Shown: positions 32,028 to 41,651 of the stretch, in pieces
How positions within the stretch are numbered: the first letter of the stretch is position 1
Layout of the letters: every line of letters begins with the position of its first letter
Origin: Gammaproteobacteria bacterium Milos-ODIII6
Lineage (GTDB): Bacteria > Pseudomonadota > Gammaproteobacteria > Chromatiales > Chromatiaceae
Direction: 5' to 3'
NCBI GenBank assembly: GCA_029228645.1
Contig: JAPTHR010000016.1
Location: 1 to 47,927 of the forward strand
DNA: 47,927 bases
Translations under genes and position numbers: made by a program
The notes under the pieces: generated by a model
Database searches by the model: none
What the model was told of the DNA's origin: nothing
What the model saw: the letters and a program-made list of their open reading frames with translations, nothing else

Positions 32028-35000
32028 TCAGGCAAGGCCATCATCGCTGAGGTTGTCGGTGGACTTCAAACGGATACCGCGGCGCGCATGACCGCCTCCG
32101 GCCTCATCGTCGGCACTCGGCTTCTGCGCGGGCGGCGAAGGCTTTGCCGTGGGTTCCTGCGCACGGGGAGTCGGGGTATTGCTCTTCGCCGGAGCGGCAC
32201 CTGCCGACCCCTTTCGGGTCGTCACCCTCGCCTTCTTCGAAGCCGCTTTCTTGCGTGCAAGCGCCTTCTTTTTGGCCACTTTCTTCTTCGCGGCCTTGCG
32301 CACCACGATCTTTTTCTGCGCTTTTTCCGAATCAGGCCTTGCCGGCTGCGTGGGCTTTTCCTCCGCACGAGCTTCGATGTCCCGGGCAGGTGGCTGCGGG
32401 GCAGCGGCTCGCGGCCTGGGTTCCGGACTCACCTCGTCCGGCGTGGATTCTTTTTGTTGCGGCACAACGGGCGGGTTGGGCGGCGCCGCCTGCCGGCGCG
32501 CCCTGAACACCGCCAGGATCGCCTGCACCAACCCGAATAGCGCGAACAAGCCCATGATCAGGGCGCCCCAGACACGCACCCAAACGGGCTGCCCGCCGGT
32601 ATTGCGCGAAGTCTTGTTGTCCGGATGGGTCTGCTCGGGCAGCAACCCTTCTGTCTCGCAGTCGACGCCCGCCACTTCGCACAGCGCAGGAGCGGCGTTC
32701 ACGCACCCCAGCGGAATCACGACCAGGGTCAGTATGGTCGAGACCAGCACGCCGGAGGCCAGGGAGATCGCCATCCCCTGGAAGATGGGATCGAAGAAGA
32801 TCACGGATGATCCCGCGACCAGCGCCAGCGCGGTGATCAGGATTGGCCGGGTTCGTGTCTTGCAGGCGCCGATCACCGCCTCCACGACGCTTTGCCCATC
32901 CTGAATCGCATGCACCGAAAAATCGACCAGCAGGATCGAGTTGCGCACGATGATGCCGGCCAGCGCAATCCACCCGATCATGGAGGTTGCGGTGAACTCA
33001 CCGCCAAAACCCATCTGGAACACGAGCGCATGCGCCGGGATGATGCCCAGGAGCGTCAGGGGAATCGGCGCCATGATCAGCGCAGGCACCCTGAAGTTTC
33101 CGAACTCCCACACCACCAGGATGTAAATCAGGGCCAGGGCGGCAATGAAGGCCAGCCCCATGTCCCGGAAGGTTTCGTAGGTGACCGTCCATTCGCCGGT
33201 CCACTCGAAGGCCGATTCGGCGTCATCCAGCGGCGGTCCGGTCCAGTAGATGTTGTCACAAAGGTACGCGCCGTCCGGGGTCTCGCAACCCAGTTCCTTC
33301 AGTTTGTCCTGCACCTGGAGCATGCCGTACACCGGGGCCGCCAACTCGCCACCCACATCGGCGACCACGTACTCGACCGGGCGCAGATCCTTGTGGTAGT
33401 CGATATGTGATTCCACCCGGCGCTCGAAGCGGCCCAGTTCCCTCAAGGGCACGCCGAAGCCATCGGATGCCGTTACCAGAATGTCACCCAGGCGCGAGAC
33501 ATTGGACCTCTCCGCCAGCGGGATCTGCACCACGATGTTGATCGGCTCGTGCCCGGCGCGCTGTTTCACGTCGCCCAGGACGAACCCCCCCAACGCCATC
33601 GCCAGTTCGCGGTTGATCGCCTCGACCGTGATACCGCGTCGTTGCGCCTTTTCGTACTCGATCTCGAAATGCCAGTAGTCGTAGGCATCACGCATGTAGT
33701 TGTCGACATCCACCAGGCTTTCAGTCTGGCGGAATATCTCCGTGAGCTCGGCCGCCACCACGCGACGGGTCTCCCGGTCCGGTCCGTGCACCTCGGCCAC
33801 CACCGACTGCAGGACCGGCGGGCCGGGCGGCATTTCGACCACCGCGAACGCGGCGCCGCTGTCGGCCACGAGCTCGCGCACCAGTGCACGCGCCTCGACG
33901 GCGATCTCGTGGCTGCTTCGGTCACGCTCTCCCTTCTCCACCAGTTGCAGCTGCACCTCCGCCTGCCACGGCTCCTGGCGCAGATAGTAATGCCGGACCA
34001 TGCCGTTGAAGTCGAAGGGTTTGGCGGTGCCCACGTAAATCTGCGCGGCGCGCACCTCGGGCAGGCGTCGCAGGCGCTCGGCGATCCGGTGCGCCATGTT
34101 GCCGGTGACCGCGAGCGCGGAGCCTTCCGGCATGTCCAGGACCACCGAAAATTCAGGCTTGTTGTCCAGCGGCAGCATCTTGACCGCCACCCACTTGAAG
34201 TAGAAAAAGGAGCACATGATGATGAAAGCGCCCCACATCGCCAGCTTGAACAGCCGCGCCCGGCGCCGGTCCTCAATCAATGGCATCAGGATGCGTCGGA
34301 AAAGACCGTCGAGCCACTCTGCCTCACGGTGTTCGCGCTTCTCGGCGCTCTCGAGGTAATCCATGGTGGGACGGAGCTTTCCGTGGATCGCCAGCCAGGG
34401 CGTGAACACAAACGCCGCGAACAGCGAGATCGCCATCGCCACCGACCCCAGCACCGGGATGGGCAGCATGTAGGGACCCATCATGCCGGTGACAAAGCCC
34501 ATCGGCAGCAGCGCGCCGATCACGGTGCCGGTTGCCAGGATGGTCGGGTTGCCGACCTCGCGCACCGCATCCACGGCGGTCGCCATGTCGGTGGACCCCG
34601 CCGCCAGCCATCGTCGGTAGATGTTCTCGACCACCACGATGGCGTCATCCACCAGGATGCCGATCGCGAATATCAGTGCAAACAGCGAAACCCTGTCGAT
34701 GGTGAAATCCAGCAACCAGGCGCACAGGATGGTGAACAGCAGGACCACCGGGATGACCAGTAAGACCACCAGCGCCGGTTTGAACGCCTTGAACGCGACC
34801 CAGACCAGCAACACCACGAAGCCGGTGGCGATGAACAGCTTCTGGATCAGCGCATTGACCTTGTCGTCCGCGGTCTTGCCATAGTTGCGGGTGATGCTGA
34901 TATTGACATCGTTGGGAATCAGGCGCCCCCGCAGGCCATTCACCCGCGCGATCACATCGCTCGCCACCTTGACGCCATTGGTGCCCTTCTTCTTGGCCAC

Positions 35001-35984
35001 CGCCAGGGTAACCGCGGGCACTGCGACCGCCCGATCGCGGTCCTCGCTGGCCGCACCGGTGTAGAAGGCCACCATCTGACGGGCATCCTCCGGCCCCTGG
35101 CGCACATCCGCCACGTCGTGCACGTACACCGGGACGCCATTGTGGATCCCAACCTGCAGTTGCTTGATGTCATCGACGGTCTTCAGGAAGGCACCGGACA
35201 CCACGGTCAGGCGGGAGCCGCTCGACTCGACATCACCCATCTGCTGCTCGACGTTGGCGCCCTGCACCGCCTGGGCCACCTGCCCGAGGCTGAGCCCGAA
35301 GCCCGCGAGGCGCTCGGGATAGACCTCGATGATCACCTGTTCGGCGCGCCCACCCACCACGAAGCTGTTGCCGGTCTCGGGAATCTCGTTGACCAGTTGC
35401 AGCACTGACTGCCCCAGACGGCGCAACTGGGAGTCGTCCACATCCGGGACACCATCCCCGTTGTAATCCTTCTCGGACCACAGCGTGATATTGACCACCG
35501 GAACATCGTCGATGCCCTTGGCCTTCACCAGGGGTGGTTTCACGCCCTGGGGTATCCGGTCGAGGTTCGAGGCCAGCTTGTCGTTGACCTTGACCAGCGA
35601 GGGACCCATTTCCTCTCCGACCTCGAACTGGACCGTCACCACGCCCCGCCCGCGCTGGCTCGCGGAGTACACATGCTCCACGCCGTCGATCTCGTACATC
35701 AGGCGCTCGAGGGGCTGGACCGCGAGCGAGGCCACCTGGGCCACTTCGGCTCCCGGGTACTGCACGAAGAGGTCGACCATCGGAACCGAGATCTGGGGGT
35801 CCTCCTGGCGTGGAGTCACCAGAAGCCCCAGGATGCCAAGCCCCAGCATCGCGATGTACAGCAACGGGGACAGCGGGGAATTGATGAAGAAACGAGCGAC
35901 CCTGCCCGCGATCCCCAGATCCTTCTCCTCGGCGATGACGCCGGACTCCCAAGGGGTCGAAGGGTTTGTATCGATTTCGCTCAT
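32028..35984 (-). CDS. RND-family efflux permease with C-terminal Lys/Ala-rich tail
   Basis: 1318 residues, ~250 longer than usual RND pumps. The core is standard: TM1 at ~36-56, two porter modules, the TM4 proton-relay region (FALIFAIGILVDDAIVVVENIYRRWL) and the second helix set ending VSTILTLVVIPLG near 1090. Two oddities: residues 173-184 (DYNGDGVPDVDD) form a perfect EF-hand-type Ca2+ loop inside the first porter module, and after an extra membrane helix (~1145-1170) a cytoplasmic tail contains a histone H1-like basic stretch (~1219-1257, KKKVAKKKALARKKAASKK). It acts with the adaptor encoded 64 nt upstream; an outer-membrane TolC-like channel is not in the window. The substrate cannot be told from sequence. 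Confidence 0.9.
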   Translation of the reverse strand: MSEIDTNPSTPWESGVIAEEKDLGIAGRVARFFINSPLSPLLYIAMLGLGILGLLVTPRQEDPQISVPMVDLFVQYPGAEVAQVASLAVQPLERLMYEIDGVEHVYSASQRGRGVVTVQFEVGEEMGPSLVKVNDKLASNLDRIPQGVKPPLVKAKGIDDVPVVNITLWSEKDYNGDGVPDVDDSQLRRLGQSVLQLVNEIPETGNSFVVGGRAEQVIIEVYPERLAGFGLSLGQVAQAVQGANVEQQMGDVESSGSRLTVVSGAFLKTVDDIKQLQVGIHNGVPVYVHDVADVRQGPEDARQMVAFYTGAASEDRDRAVAVPAVTLAVAKKKGTNGVKVASDVIARVNGLRGRLIPNDVNISITRNYGKTADDKVNALIQKLFIATGFVVLLVWVAFKAFKPALVVLLVIPVVLLFTILCAWLLDFTIDRVSLFALIFAIGILVDDAIVVVENIYRRWLAAGSTDMATAVDAVREVGNPTILATGTVIGALLPMGFVTGMMGPYMLPIPVLGSVAMAISLFAAFVFTPWLAIHGKLRPTMDYLESAEKREHREAEWLDGLFRRILMPLIEDRRRARLFKLAMWGAFIIMCSFFYFKWVAVKMLPLDNKPEFSVVLDMPEGSALAVTGNMAHRIAERLRRLPEVRAAQIYVGTAKPFDFNGMVRHYYLRQEPWQAEVQLQLVEKGERDRSSHEIAVEARALVRELVADSGAAFAVVEMPPGPPVLQSVVAEVHGPDRETRRVVAAELTEIFRQTESLVDVDNYMRDAYDYWHFEIEYEKAQRRGITVEAINRELAMALGGFVLGDVKQRAGHEPINIVVQIPLAERSNVSRLGDILVTASDGFGVPLRELGRFERRVESHIDYHKDLRPVEYVVADVGGELAAPVYGMLQVQDKLKELGCETPDGAYLCDNIYWTGPPLDDAESAFEWTGEWTVTYETFRDMGLAFIAALALIYILVVWEFGNFRVPALIMAPIPLTLLGIIPAHALVFQMGFGGEFTATSMIGWIALAGIIVRNSILLVDFSVHAIQDGQSVVEAVIGACKTRTRPILITALALVAGSSVIFFDPIFQGMAISLASGVLVSTILTLVVIPLGCVNAAPALCEVAGVDCETEGLLPEQTHPDNKTSRNTGGQPVWVRVWGALIMGLFALFGLVQAILAVFRARRQAAPPNPPVVPQQKESTPDEVSPEPRPRAAAPQPPARDIEARAEEKPTQPARPDSEKAQKKIVVRKAAKKKVAKKKALARKKAASKKARVTTRKGSAGAAPAKSNTPTPRAQEPTAKPSPPAQKPSADDEAGGGHARRGIRLKSTDNLSDDGLA

Positions 35985-36048
35985 TCGTCTGAAACGATCC
36001 TAAATCCGGGCAACGCGGAATGGCTGACCTGCAGGAAAGGCAAGAGGC

Positions 36049-37194
36049 CTACATCGGGCTCGCGGGTTCCCTGAGGATGTCGGGGCCGGGGTCGGCGTAT
36101 ACGCGGTCCCCGACAGCGATACCCGAAAGCACCGCGGTCATCGAACCGGGCAGGCGCTTGCCCTCCCGGATCATGCGCAGCTCAGGCTCACCCTCAGCGT
36201 TCTGTATGTACACGATCGGAAGACTCCCGCGGTAGCGGATCGCGCTGGTGGGAATCGCCGGGGTGCGCGCCAGGCCAGCCGCCATGGATGTGTCGGGGAC
36301 CATCACCTTGGCATACATGCCGGGCTTGGAGACCCCCTGCGGGATGTCGAACTTGACCTTGATCGTGTGCCGTTGCACGTCCGCCATCGGGAAGACCTGG
36401 GCGACGCGGACGTCCACCGGCTCGTGGTGGTCGTCGAAGGTGGCCCCGCGCGGAATCACCTGCAGCACCTGCAGGCCCTGGCCAAGGCGCGCCGGTACGT
36501 CCACCTCGATCTGCAGCCAGGTGGTATCCGCATACTTCAGCATGGGCTGGCCCGGCTGGACCGTGTCCCCCTCCTCGATGAACTTCTGCATGATAACGCC
36601 ATCGAAAGGGGCCACCGACTTGGCATCGCGCAGTTTCGCATCGATCGCCTGGATCTCGGACTGGGCACGCAACATCGCGCTGCGCCCCTGGTCGATCCGG
36701 GTGCTGGAGGCGTACAGGTCGGCGCTACGCTCCGCGTCACGGTCGCGGTCGCCGAAAAAATCCTCGGCCGGGCGCGTGAACATCTGGTCGAACAGGTTCG
36801 GAATGGCCATGCCACCCGGCGCAGCGCGGCTCTGGGGTGACCAGAGTTCACGCGAATACTGCACGCCGGCGTTTCTGAGTTCGGATTCCGCGGCGCTGTA
36901 CTGTGCGTAGGCCGCTGCCCGCTTCGCCAGCAATTCGGCGTCATCCAGCGCCACCAACAGGTTGTCGGTGCTGAAGGCATCGCCTTCCTGGCCCGCCAGG
37001 AACTTGACCCGACCGGGAAGCTGCGCGGCCAGGGTGACCTCGCGATAAGGGACGACGCTGCCACCGATCGCCACCGTGGGCTGCTCCGTAGAGGCCTGCA
37101 CCACAAAAACCTCGCCGGACCCGGCGATCACGGAGGATGTGCTGCTCGCGACTCCGAGGATTCCCAGGAAAGCCACGGCAAAAAGTCTTCGCAT
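36049..37194 (-). CDS. RND efflux periplasmic adaptor (membrane-fusion protein)
   Basis: 381 residues with a signal peptide (RRLFAVAFLGILGVASSTSSVIA). It shows the HlyD/AcrA layout: a lipoyl-like half GSVVPYREVTLAAQLPGRVKFLAGQEGD, a helical hairpin (~95-200) with an unusual insertion rich in F, D and R (LFDQMFTRPAEDFFGDRDRDAERS), the second lipoyl half AKSVAPFDGVIMQKFIEEGDTVQPGQPMLKYAD (~195-225) and beta-barrel/MP domains. It bridges the inner-membrane pump to an outer channel. ATG 37194 is the start; the TTG codon before it is not needed. It lies directly upstream of the RND permease, same operon. Confidence 0.9.
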   Translation of the reverse strand: MRRLFAVAFLGILGVASSTSSVIAGSGEVFVVQASTEQPTVAIGGSVVPYREVTLAAQLPGRVKFLAGQEGDAFSTDNLLVALDDAELLAKRAAAYAQYSAAESELRNAGVQYSRELWSPQSRAAPGGMAIPNLFDQMFTRPAEDFFGDRDRDAERSADLYASSTRIDQGRSAMLRAQSEIQAIDAKLRDAKSVAPFDGVIMQKFIEEGDTVQPGQPMLKYADTTWLQIEVDVPARLGQGLQVLQVIPRGATFDDHHEPVDVRVAQVFPMADVQRHTIKVKFDIPQGVSKPGMYAKVMVPDTSMAAGLARTPAIPTSAIRYRGSLPIVYIQNAEGEPELRMIREGKRLPGSMTAVLSGIAVGDRVYADPGPDILREPASPM

Positions 37195-37322
37195 CAATGT
37201 CCGCCCCGTGAAATGGAATTTCGGCGGGCACGAACAGTCGAAACCCGCCCCGATTCAAAGACGGATTATCTCCCAGCGGCCCTCCTTAATGCAATGCAGC
37301 CTTGCTGGCGTCCAGGACCACC

Positions 37323-37338
37323 TGGCACGCATCGTGCC
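37323..37338 (+). promoter_or_regulatory. Sigma-54-like site / palindrome upstream of the dynamin-like gene
   Basis: TGGCACGCATCGTGC has GG-N10-GC spacing and a perfect TGGCACG -24 element, but the -12 (GTGC) is imperfect. The same bases form an inverted repeat GGCACG/CGTGCC, so an operator or chance match is equally possible. Confidence 0.3.
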
Positions 37339-37430
37339 GGCGGCTGCGCGAGTTTCGCCCACAGGGTACCCACGGGTCGCCCCGTCGGGATAACATGCCC
37401 GCTGATTCACCACAGGGAAGCCGTTCCACC

Positions 37431-38930
37431 ATGACCGTCAGCAACGTGATTGAGCACCGCCTGAAGCAGCTCGAAGACCACCTGCAGCAGGAAAACCCGG
37501 TGCTTCTCAATGCCGTCCAGAGTTTTCGCAAACTCGACCGCATGTCGCGCCAGATGGGATTACTCAACGACGACGAGTCGCACGCGACCCAGATTCCCTG
37601 GTGGCCCCTGATATCGCTGCTCGGCACTTTCTCCGCAGGCAAGTCGACCTTCATCAACGATTACCTCGGCGAGAAGCTGCAACGCAGCGGCAACCAGGCG
37701 GTGGACGACAAGTTCACGGTCATCTCCTTCAGCGAGCAGCAGGACAGCCATACGCTTCCTGGCGTGGCGCTCGATTCCGACCCCCGCTTCCCGTTTTACA
37801 AGATCAGCGGAGAAATCGAAAAAGTCGCGAGCGGCGAGGGATCGCGCATCGATGCCTACCTCCAGCTCAAGACCTGCGCCAGCGAACAGCTCCGGGGCAA
37901 GATCCTGATCGATTCACCGGGATTCGACGCCGATGCGCAACGCACCTCGACCCTCCGGATAACCGACCACATCATCGATCTGTCCGACCTGGTGCTGGTG
38001 TTCTTCGATGCGCGCCATCCCGAACCGGGCGCCATGCGCGACACCCTCAATCACCTGATAGACAAGACCATCCGCCGGCCGGATTCGGGCAAGTTCCTGT
38101 ACATCCTGAACCAACTCGACACCACGGCACGCGAGGACAACCCGGAAGAAGTCGTCGCCGCCTGGCAGCGCGCGCTCGGTGAGCGTGGGCTCACCGCCGG
38201 ACGCTTTTTCACCATCTACAGCCGCTCTGCGGCCAACCCGATCGAGAACGAGGCGCTCAAGAACCGGTTCGAGAAAAAGCGCAACGAGGACATCGACGAG
38301 ATCTACGAGCGGATGCAGCAGGTGGAAGTCGAGCGCGCCTACCGCATCGTCGGCAGCCTGGAGAAGAAGGCGCGTGACGTCGAAGAAAAAACAGTGCCCG
38401 CCCTGCTCGATCTCATCCGCGCGTGGCGCAAGCGGACCCTGATCGGGGATGCGATCGCGCTCGGCCTGATCCTGATCGGCTTTCTTTTCGGCTCCATCCA
38501 GTTGGGCCAGTGGGAGGGCCTGAGCTATCAGGCGGGCTGGTGGCAATGGCTGAGCGAGACCCCGCTGCGCGCATTCCTGGGCGCTCTGGGCACCTACGTG
38601 ATTCTGCTCGGCCTGCATTTCGGTATCCGGCGGCTGGCGGCGAAAACCGTGGCGCCGCTGGCGCGCAAACTGGCGGCAGAGCGCGGCGTCCGGGGCAACC
38701 TGGCGAGCGCCTTCCTCGCCAACACCGTGCCCTGGCGCAGCATCTTCAGCAAGAAGCCGCGCGGCTGGACACGCCGCAACCGGCGTCTGCTGGGCGAGAT
38801 CCTGGAGGATACCGACCGCTATGTGCAGGACCTGAACGACAGCTTCACCAACCCCTCCGGAAAGACCAGGACGCTCGAGCAACCGCTCGAACTCCGCCCC
38901 GACGACGTCACCACCCCGCCCGGGGAATGA
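37431..38930 (+). CDS. Dynamin-family large GTPase with two membrane helices
   Basis: 499 residues. GTPase motifs: G1 GTFSAGKST (65-73), G3 DSPGF (~162), G4 NQLD (~228). A helical stalk follows, then two hydrophobic helices (~343-365 and ~382-405), and a basic cytoplasmic tail with SKKPRGWTRRNRRLLGEILEDTDRY. Bacterial dynamins remodel or protect membranes; here the paired helices would make it an integral inner-membrane protein. ATG 37431 has GGGAAG ~12 nt upstream; ATG 37395 in the same frame also has a GGGA site. Its stop overlaps the next start (ATGA), indicating translational coupling with the kinase gene. Confidence 0.8.
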   Translation: MTVSNVIEHRLKQLEDHLQQENPVLLNAVQSFRKLDRMSRQMGLLNDDESHATQIPWWPLISLLGTFSAGKSTFINDYLGEKLQRSGNQAVDDKFTVISFSEQQDSHTLPGVALDSDPRFPFYKISGEIEKVASGEGSRIDAYLQLKTCASEQLRGKILIDSPGFDADAQRTSTLRITDHIIDLSDLVLVFFDARHPEPGAMRDTLNHLIDKTIRRPDSGKFLYILNQLDTTAREDNPEEVVAAWQRALGERGLTAGRFFTIYSRSAANPIENEALKNRFEKKRNEDIDEIYERMQQVEVERAYRIVGSLEKKARDVEEKTVPALLDLIRAWRKRTLIGDAIALGLILIGFLFGSIQLGQWEGLSYQAGWWQWLSETPLRAFLGALGTYVILLGLHFGIRRLAAKTVAPLARKLAAERGVRGNLASAFLANTVPWRSIFSKKPRGWTRRNRRLLGEILEDTDRYVQDLNDSFTNPSGKTRTLEQPLELRPDDVTTPPGE

Positions 38931-39838
38931 CCGCAGCGCGTATCGGAATCGACCTGGGTGGCACCAAGATCGAAGGTGCGCTGCTGCACGAGGACGGGAG
39001 CCTGCATCCGCGCATCCGGGTGGCCACGCCCGAGGGTGACTACGATGCGACCCTGGCGGCAATCGCCCAGCTGGTAGCCGAACTTTCTGTCCGGAATGCC
39101 GCCGAACCGGTCGGCATCTGCACCCCCGGCGCGATCTCGCCGGCGACCGGCCTGCTGCGCAATTCGAATTCGGTCTGTCTCAACGGCAGACCGCTCCGCG
39201 AGGACCTGCAGGCGCGGCTGAAGCGCCCCGTGCGGATCGCCAACGACGCCGACTGCCTGGCGCTTTCGGAGGCCTCAGACGGCGCCGGCGCCGGGGCCGC
39301 GAGCGTCTTTGGGGTCATCCTTGGAACCGGAACCGGGGGCGGTATCGTGATCGACGGCCGCCTGCTGCAGGGACCCAACGCGATCGCCGGGGAGTGGGGA
39401 CACAACCCCCTGCCCTGGCCGCAACCGGCCGAACTACCCGGGCCAGCCTGTTACTGCGGCAAAAACGGCTGCATCGAGACCTTCCTCTCCGGCCCGGGAC
39501 TCGCGCGCGATTATGCTCGCGGCGTGGATGCGCGCGCTGTCGCTGACGCCGCCGCTTCCGGCCATGCGGACGCCGTGCAAGTCATGCAGCGCTACCACGA
39601 CCGTCTCGCACGTTCACTGGCGGGCGTGATCAACATCCTCGATCCCGAGGTCATCGTTCTTGGCGGAGGCCTCGGTCAGATAAGTTCGCTGTACACTGAA
39701 CTGCCGCGAAACCTGCCCCGCTACGTGTTCTCCGATACCCTGCGAACCCGCATCCTGGCGCCGGTGCATGGTGACTCGAGCGGTGTTCGGGGGGCCGCCT
39801 GGCTGTGGCCTCTGCAGCCGGGCAGCCCAGGGGTTTAA
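38927..39838 (+). CDS. mak: ROK-family fructokinase (Mak-like)
   Basis: 303 residues, same length as E. coli Mak. It has the ATP-phosphate motif [15 protein letters not shown] at the N-terminus, the sugar-binding [14 protein letters not shown] and [18 protein letters not shown], and the ROK zinc motif GHNPLPWP...[17 protein letters not shown] (His plus three Cys). It ends [17 protein letters not shown], practically the Mak C-terminus. It phosphorylates fructose (or a related hexose) with ATP in the cytoplasm. It is coupled by an ATGA overlap to the dynamin-like gene, and nadA follows after 29 nt. Confidence 0.88.
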   Translation: MTAARIGIDLGGTKIEGALLHEDGSLHPRIRVATPEGDYDATLAAIAQLVAELSVRNAAEPVGICTPGAISPATGLLRNSNSVCLNGRPLREDLQARLKRPVRIANDADCLALSEASDGAGAGAASVFGVILGTGTGGGIVIDGRLLQGPNAIAGEWGHNPLPWPQPAELPGPACYCGKNGCIETFLSGPGLARDYARGVDARAVADAAASGHADAVQVMQRYHDRLARSLAGVINILDPEVIVLGGGLGQISSLYTELPRNLPRYVFSDTLRTRILAPVHGDSSGVRGAAWLWPLQPGSPGV

Positions 39839-39867
39839 AATGTTTTCGTCGAGCCCATGTGACTGAT

Positions 39868-40914
39868 ATGAATCTCTCAGAAACCCAAGTTCCTATTCCG
39901 CCCCGGGTCCAGGTACCCAAGCATCCGCACTGGCCGGCGATGAGCGCCGGGCAAAAGGCGGCGCTGAAAGACCGCATCAAGCGCCTGATGGCGGAGAAGA
40001 ACGCGGTCCTGGTGTCGCACTATTACGTCGATGGCGACCTGCAGGCGCTGGCCGAGGAGACCGGCGGCTGCGTGGCGGATTCGCTCGAAATGGCGCGGTT
40101 CGGCTCGCAAAGCGAGGCCGACACCCTGCTCGTATGCGGAGTCCGCTTCATGGGCGAGACCGCAAAGATACTCAATCCCGAAAAAACGGTCCTGATGCCG
40201 GATCTCAATGCGACCTGCTCGCTGGACGAGGGCTGTCCCGCCGATATGTTCACCGCATTTTGCGACCAGCACCCCGACCGGACGGTGGTCGTGTATGCGA
40301 ACACGAGCGCCGAGGTGAAGGCCCGCGCCGATTGGACTGTGACCTCCGGGATCGCGCTGGATATCGTCAGGCATCTGCACGCCCGCGGGGAAAAAATCCT
40401 GTGGGCGCCCGACAAACATCTCGGACACTACGTGCAGCGCATGACCGACGCCGACATGCTGATGTGGGATGGCGCCTGCGTGGTGCACGAAGAGTTCAAG
40501 GGCTTCGCTCTGGAGCGCCTGAAGCGACTGCACCCCAAGGCCGCGATCCTGGTCCACCCCGAATCGCCCGACGAGGTGGTCGACCAGGCGGATGTGGTGG
40601 GTTCGACCACGGCCCTGATCCAGGCGGTGAAAAACCTGCCGAACGAGGAATTCATCGTCGCCACCGACGACGGCATCTTCTGGAAAATGCACCAGTTGGC
40701 CCCGGAAAAGACCCTCATCGCCGCCCCCACCGCGGGCGAAGGCGCCACCTGCGAATCCTGCGCCCACTGCCCGTGGATGGCCATGAATGCCCTGCAGAAT
40801 CTCGAAACCGCGCTGCGCGACGGCACCGGCGAGGTGTTCGTTGAAGAGTCGGTCAGGGTTAAGGCTGTCCGGTCGATTCAGCGCATGCTGGACTTCGCCG
40901 CCAGTCGAAAGTGA
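39868..40914 (+). CDS. nadA: Quinolinate synthase A
   Basis: 348 residues, full length. NadA condenses iminoaspartate with dihydroxyacetone phosphate to quinolinate in NAD biosynthesis and carries an oxygen-sensitive [4Fe-4S] cluster. The ligand cysteines are in [21 protein letters not shown] and ESCAHCPWM; other hallmarks are [30 protein letters not shown] and [21 protein letters not shown]. The ATG at 39868 follows the mak stop closely, so it is probably expressed from the dynamin-mak-nadA unit, although a separate promoter is possible. Confidence 0.97.
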   Translation: MNLSETQVPIPPRVQVPKHPHWPAMSAGQKAALKDRIKRLMAEKNAVLVSHYYVDGDLQALAEETGGCVADSLEMARFGSQSEADTLLVCGVRFMGETAKILNPEKTVLMPDLNATCSLDEGCPADMFTAFCDQHPDRTVVVYANTSAEVKARADWTVTSGIALDIVRHLHARGEKILWAPDKHLGHYVQRMTDADMLMWDGACVVHEEFKGFALERLKRLHPKAAILVHPESPDEVVDQADVVGSTTALIQAVKNLPNEEFIVATDDGIFWKMHQLAPEKTLIAAPTAGEGATCESCAHCPWMAMNALQNLETALRDGTGEVFVEESVRVKAVRSIQRMLDFAASRK

Positions 40915-41035
40915 GTTTTCGCCATCTCTTGGGTGAGGCTGGATTATACCACTTGCAGTGATCGATTAACTGCAGGAGAACTGCAAGAAAAACCCAGTCA
41001 AAGGGGTTAAAAGCCTGCCTTCTCCTGCAGCATTT

Positions 41036-41638
41036 TCACTTACCAGACATTCCCCGCTTCAGGATCTCATAGACCAATGAGCGGGAGATGCCCATCTTCT
41101 TAGCGATCTCCGTTTTGGCTACGCCCTCAGCTGCCAATCTGCGGACTTCGTTCTGCTGGTCTGGGTCAAGTTTCGGAGGTGGACCGAATGGCAAGCCCTT
41201 TGCCTTTCTAATTGCTCGCCCCTCGGCCGCTCTTTCGTTGATAAGTGATCGCTCGAACTCCGCCACAGCCCCCATCAACTGCAGCATGAGTTTTGACATG
41301 GGGTCATCCTCTCCGGTGAATTTGAGGTTTTCTTTGTGACTGACTAGCGTCACGCCCTTCTTTGTCAGATCCGCAACCAGTTGCTGCAAGTCGAGTAAAG
41401 AACGAGCTAACCGGTCGAGGCTGTGGATGTGCAGGGTGTCGCCCTCACGGAGGTAAGCGAGGCAATCCTTTAGAACCGGACGTTTGGTATCCTTGGCAGA
41501 GCGTTTTTCCTCGAAGACTCTGTCGAGCGCCACCCCCTCCAGCTGTCGGTCCGTCTTTTGTCCGGTGGTCGATACCCGGATGTAACCGACCTCCTGCCCC
41601 TTTGCCGGGTGTAGTTTCTTTTTTGCCTTGGTGGCCAT
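41036..41638 (-). CDS. Serine site-specific recombinase (resolvase/invertase)
   Basis: 200 residues. The catalytic domain begins VGYIRVSTTGQKTDRQLEG with the nucleophilic Ser in RVST and continues with HIHSLDRLARSLLDLQQL (conserved Arg residues) and AEFERSLINERAAEGRA. The C-terminal ~45 residues form a Hin-type HTH (VAKTEIAKKMGISRSLVYEIL). The start at 41638 has GGGAGGGCGAG upstream. It follows ardA by 13 nt in one unit. The resolvase size and HTH fit TnpR/Hin/Gin-type small serine recombinases. A dyad cluster ~600 bp upstream (42245-42374) may be its recombination site. Confidence 0.92.
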   Translation of the reverse strand: MATKAKKKLHPAKGQEVGYIRVSTTGQKTDRQLEGVALDRVFEEKRSAKDTKRPVLKDCLAYLREGDTLHIHSLDRLARSLLDLQQLVADLTKKGVTLVSHKENLKFTGEDDPMSKLMLQLMGAVAEFERSLINERAAEGRAIRKAKGLPFGPPPKLDPDQQNEVRRLAAEGVAKTEIAKKMGISRSLVYEILKRGMSGK

Positions 41639-41651
41639 ATCTCGCCCTCCC

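Noticed and set aside
33549-34763. 404-codon plus-strand frame opposite the RND gene
   Set aside because: Shadow of the high-GC RND permease gene; His/Arg/Gln-rich translation typical of antisense frames.
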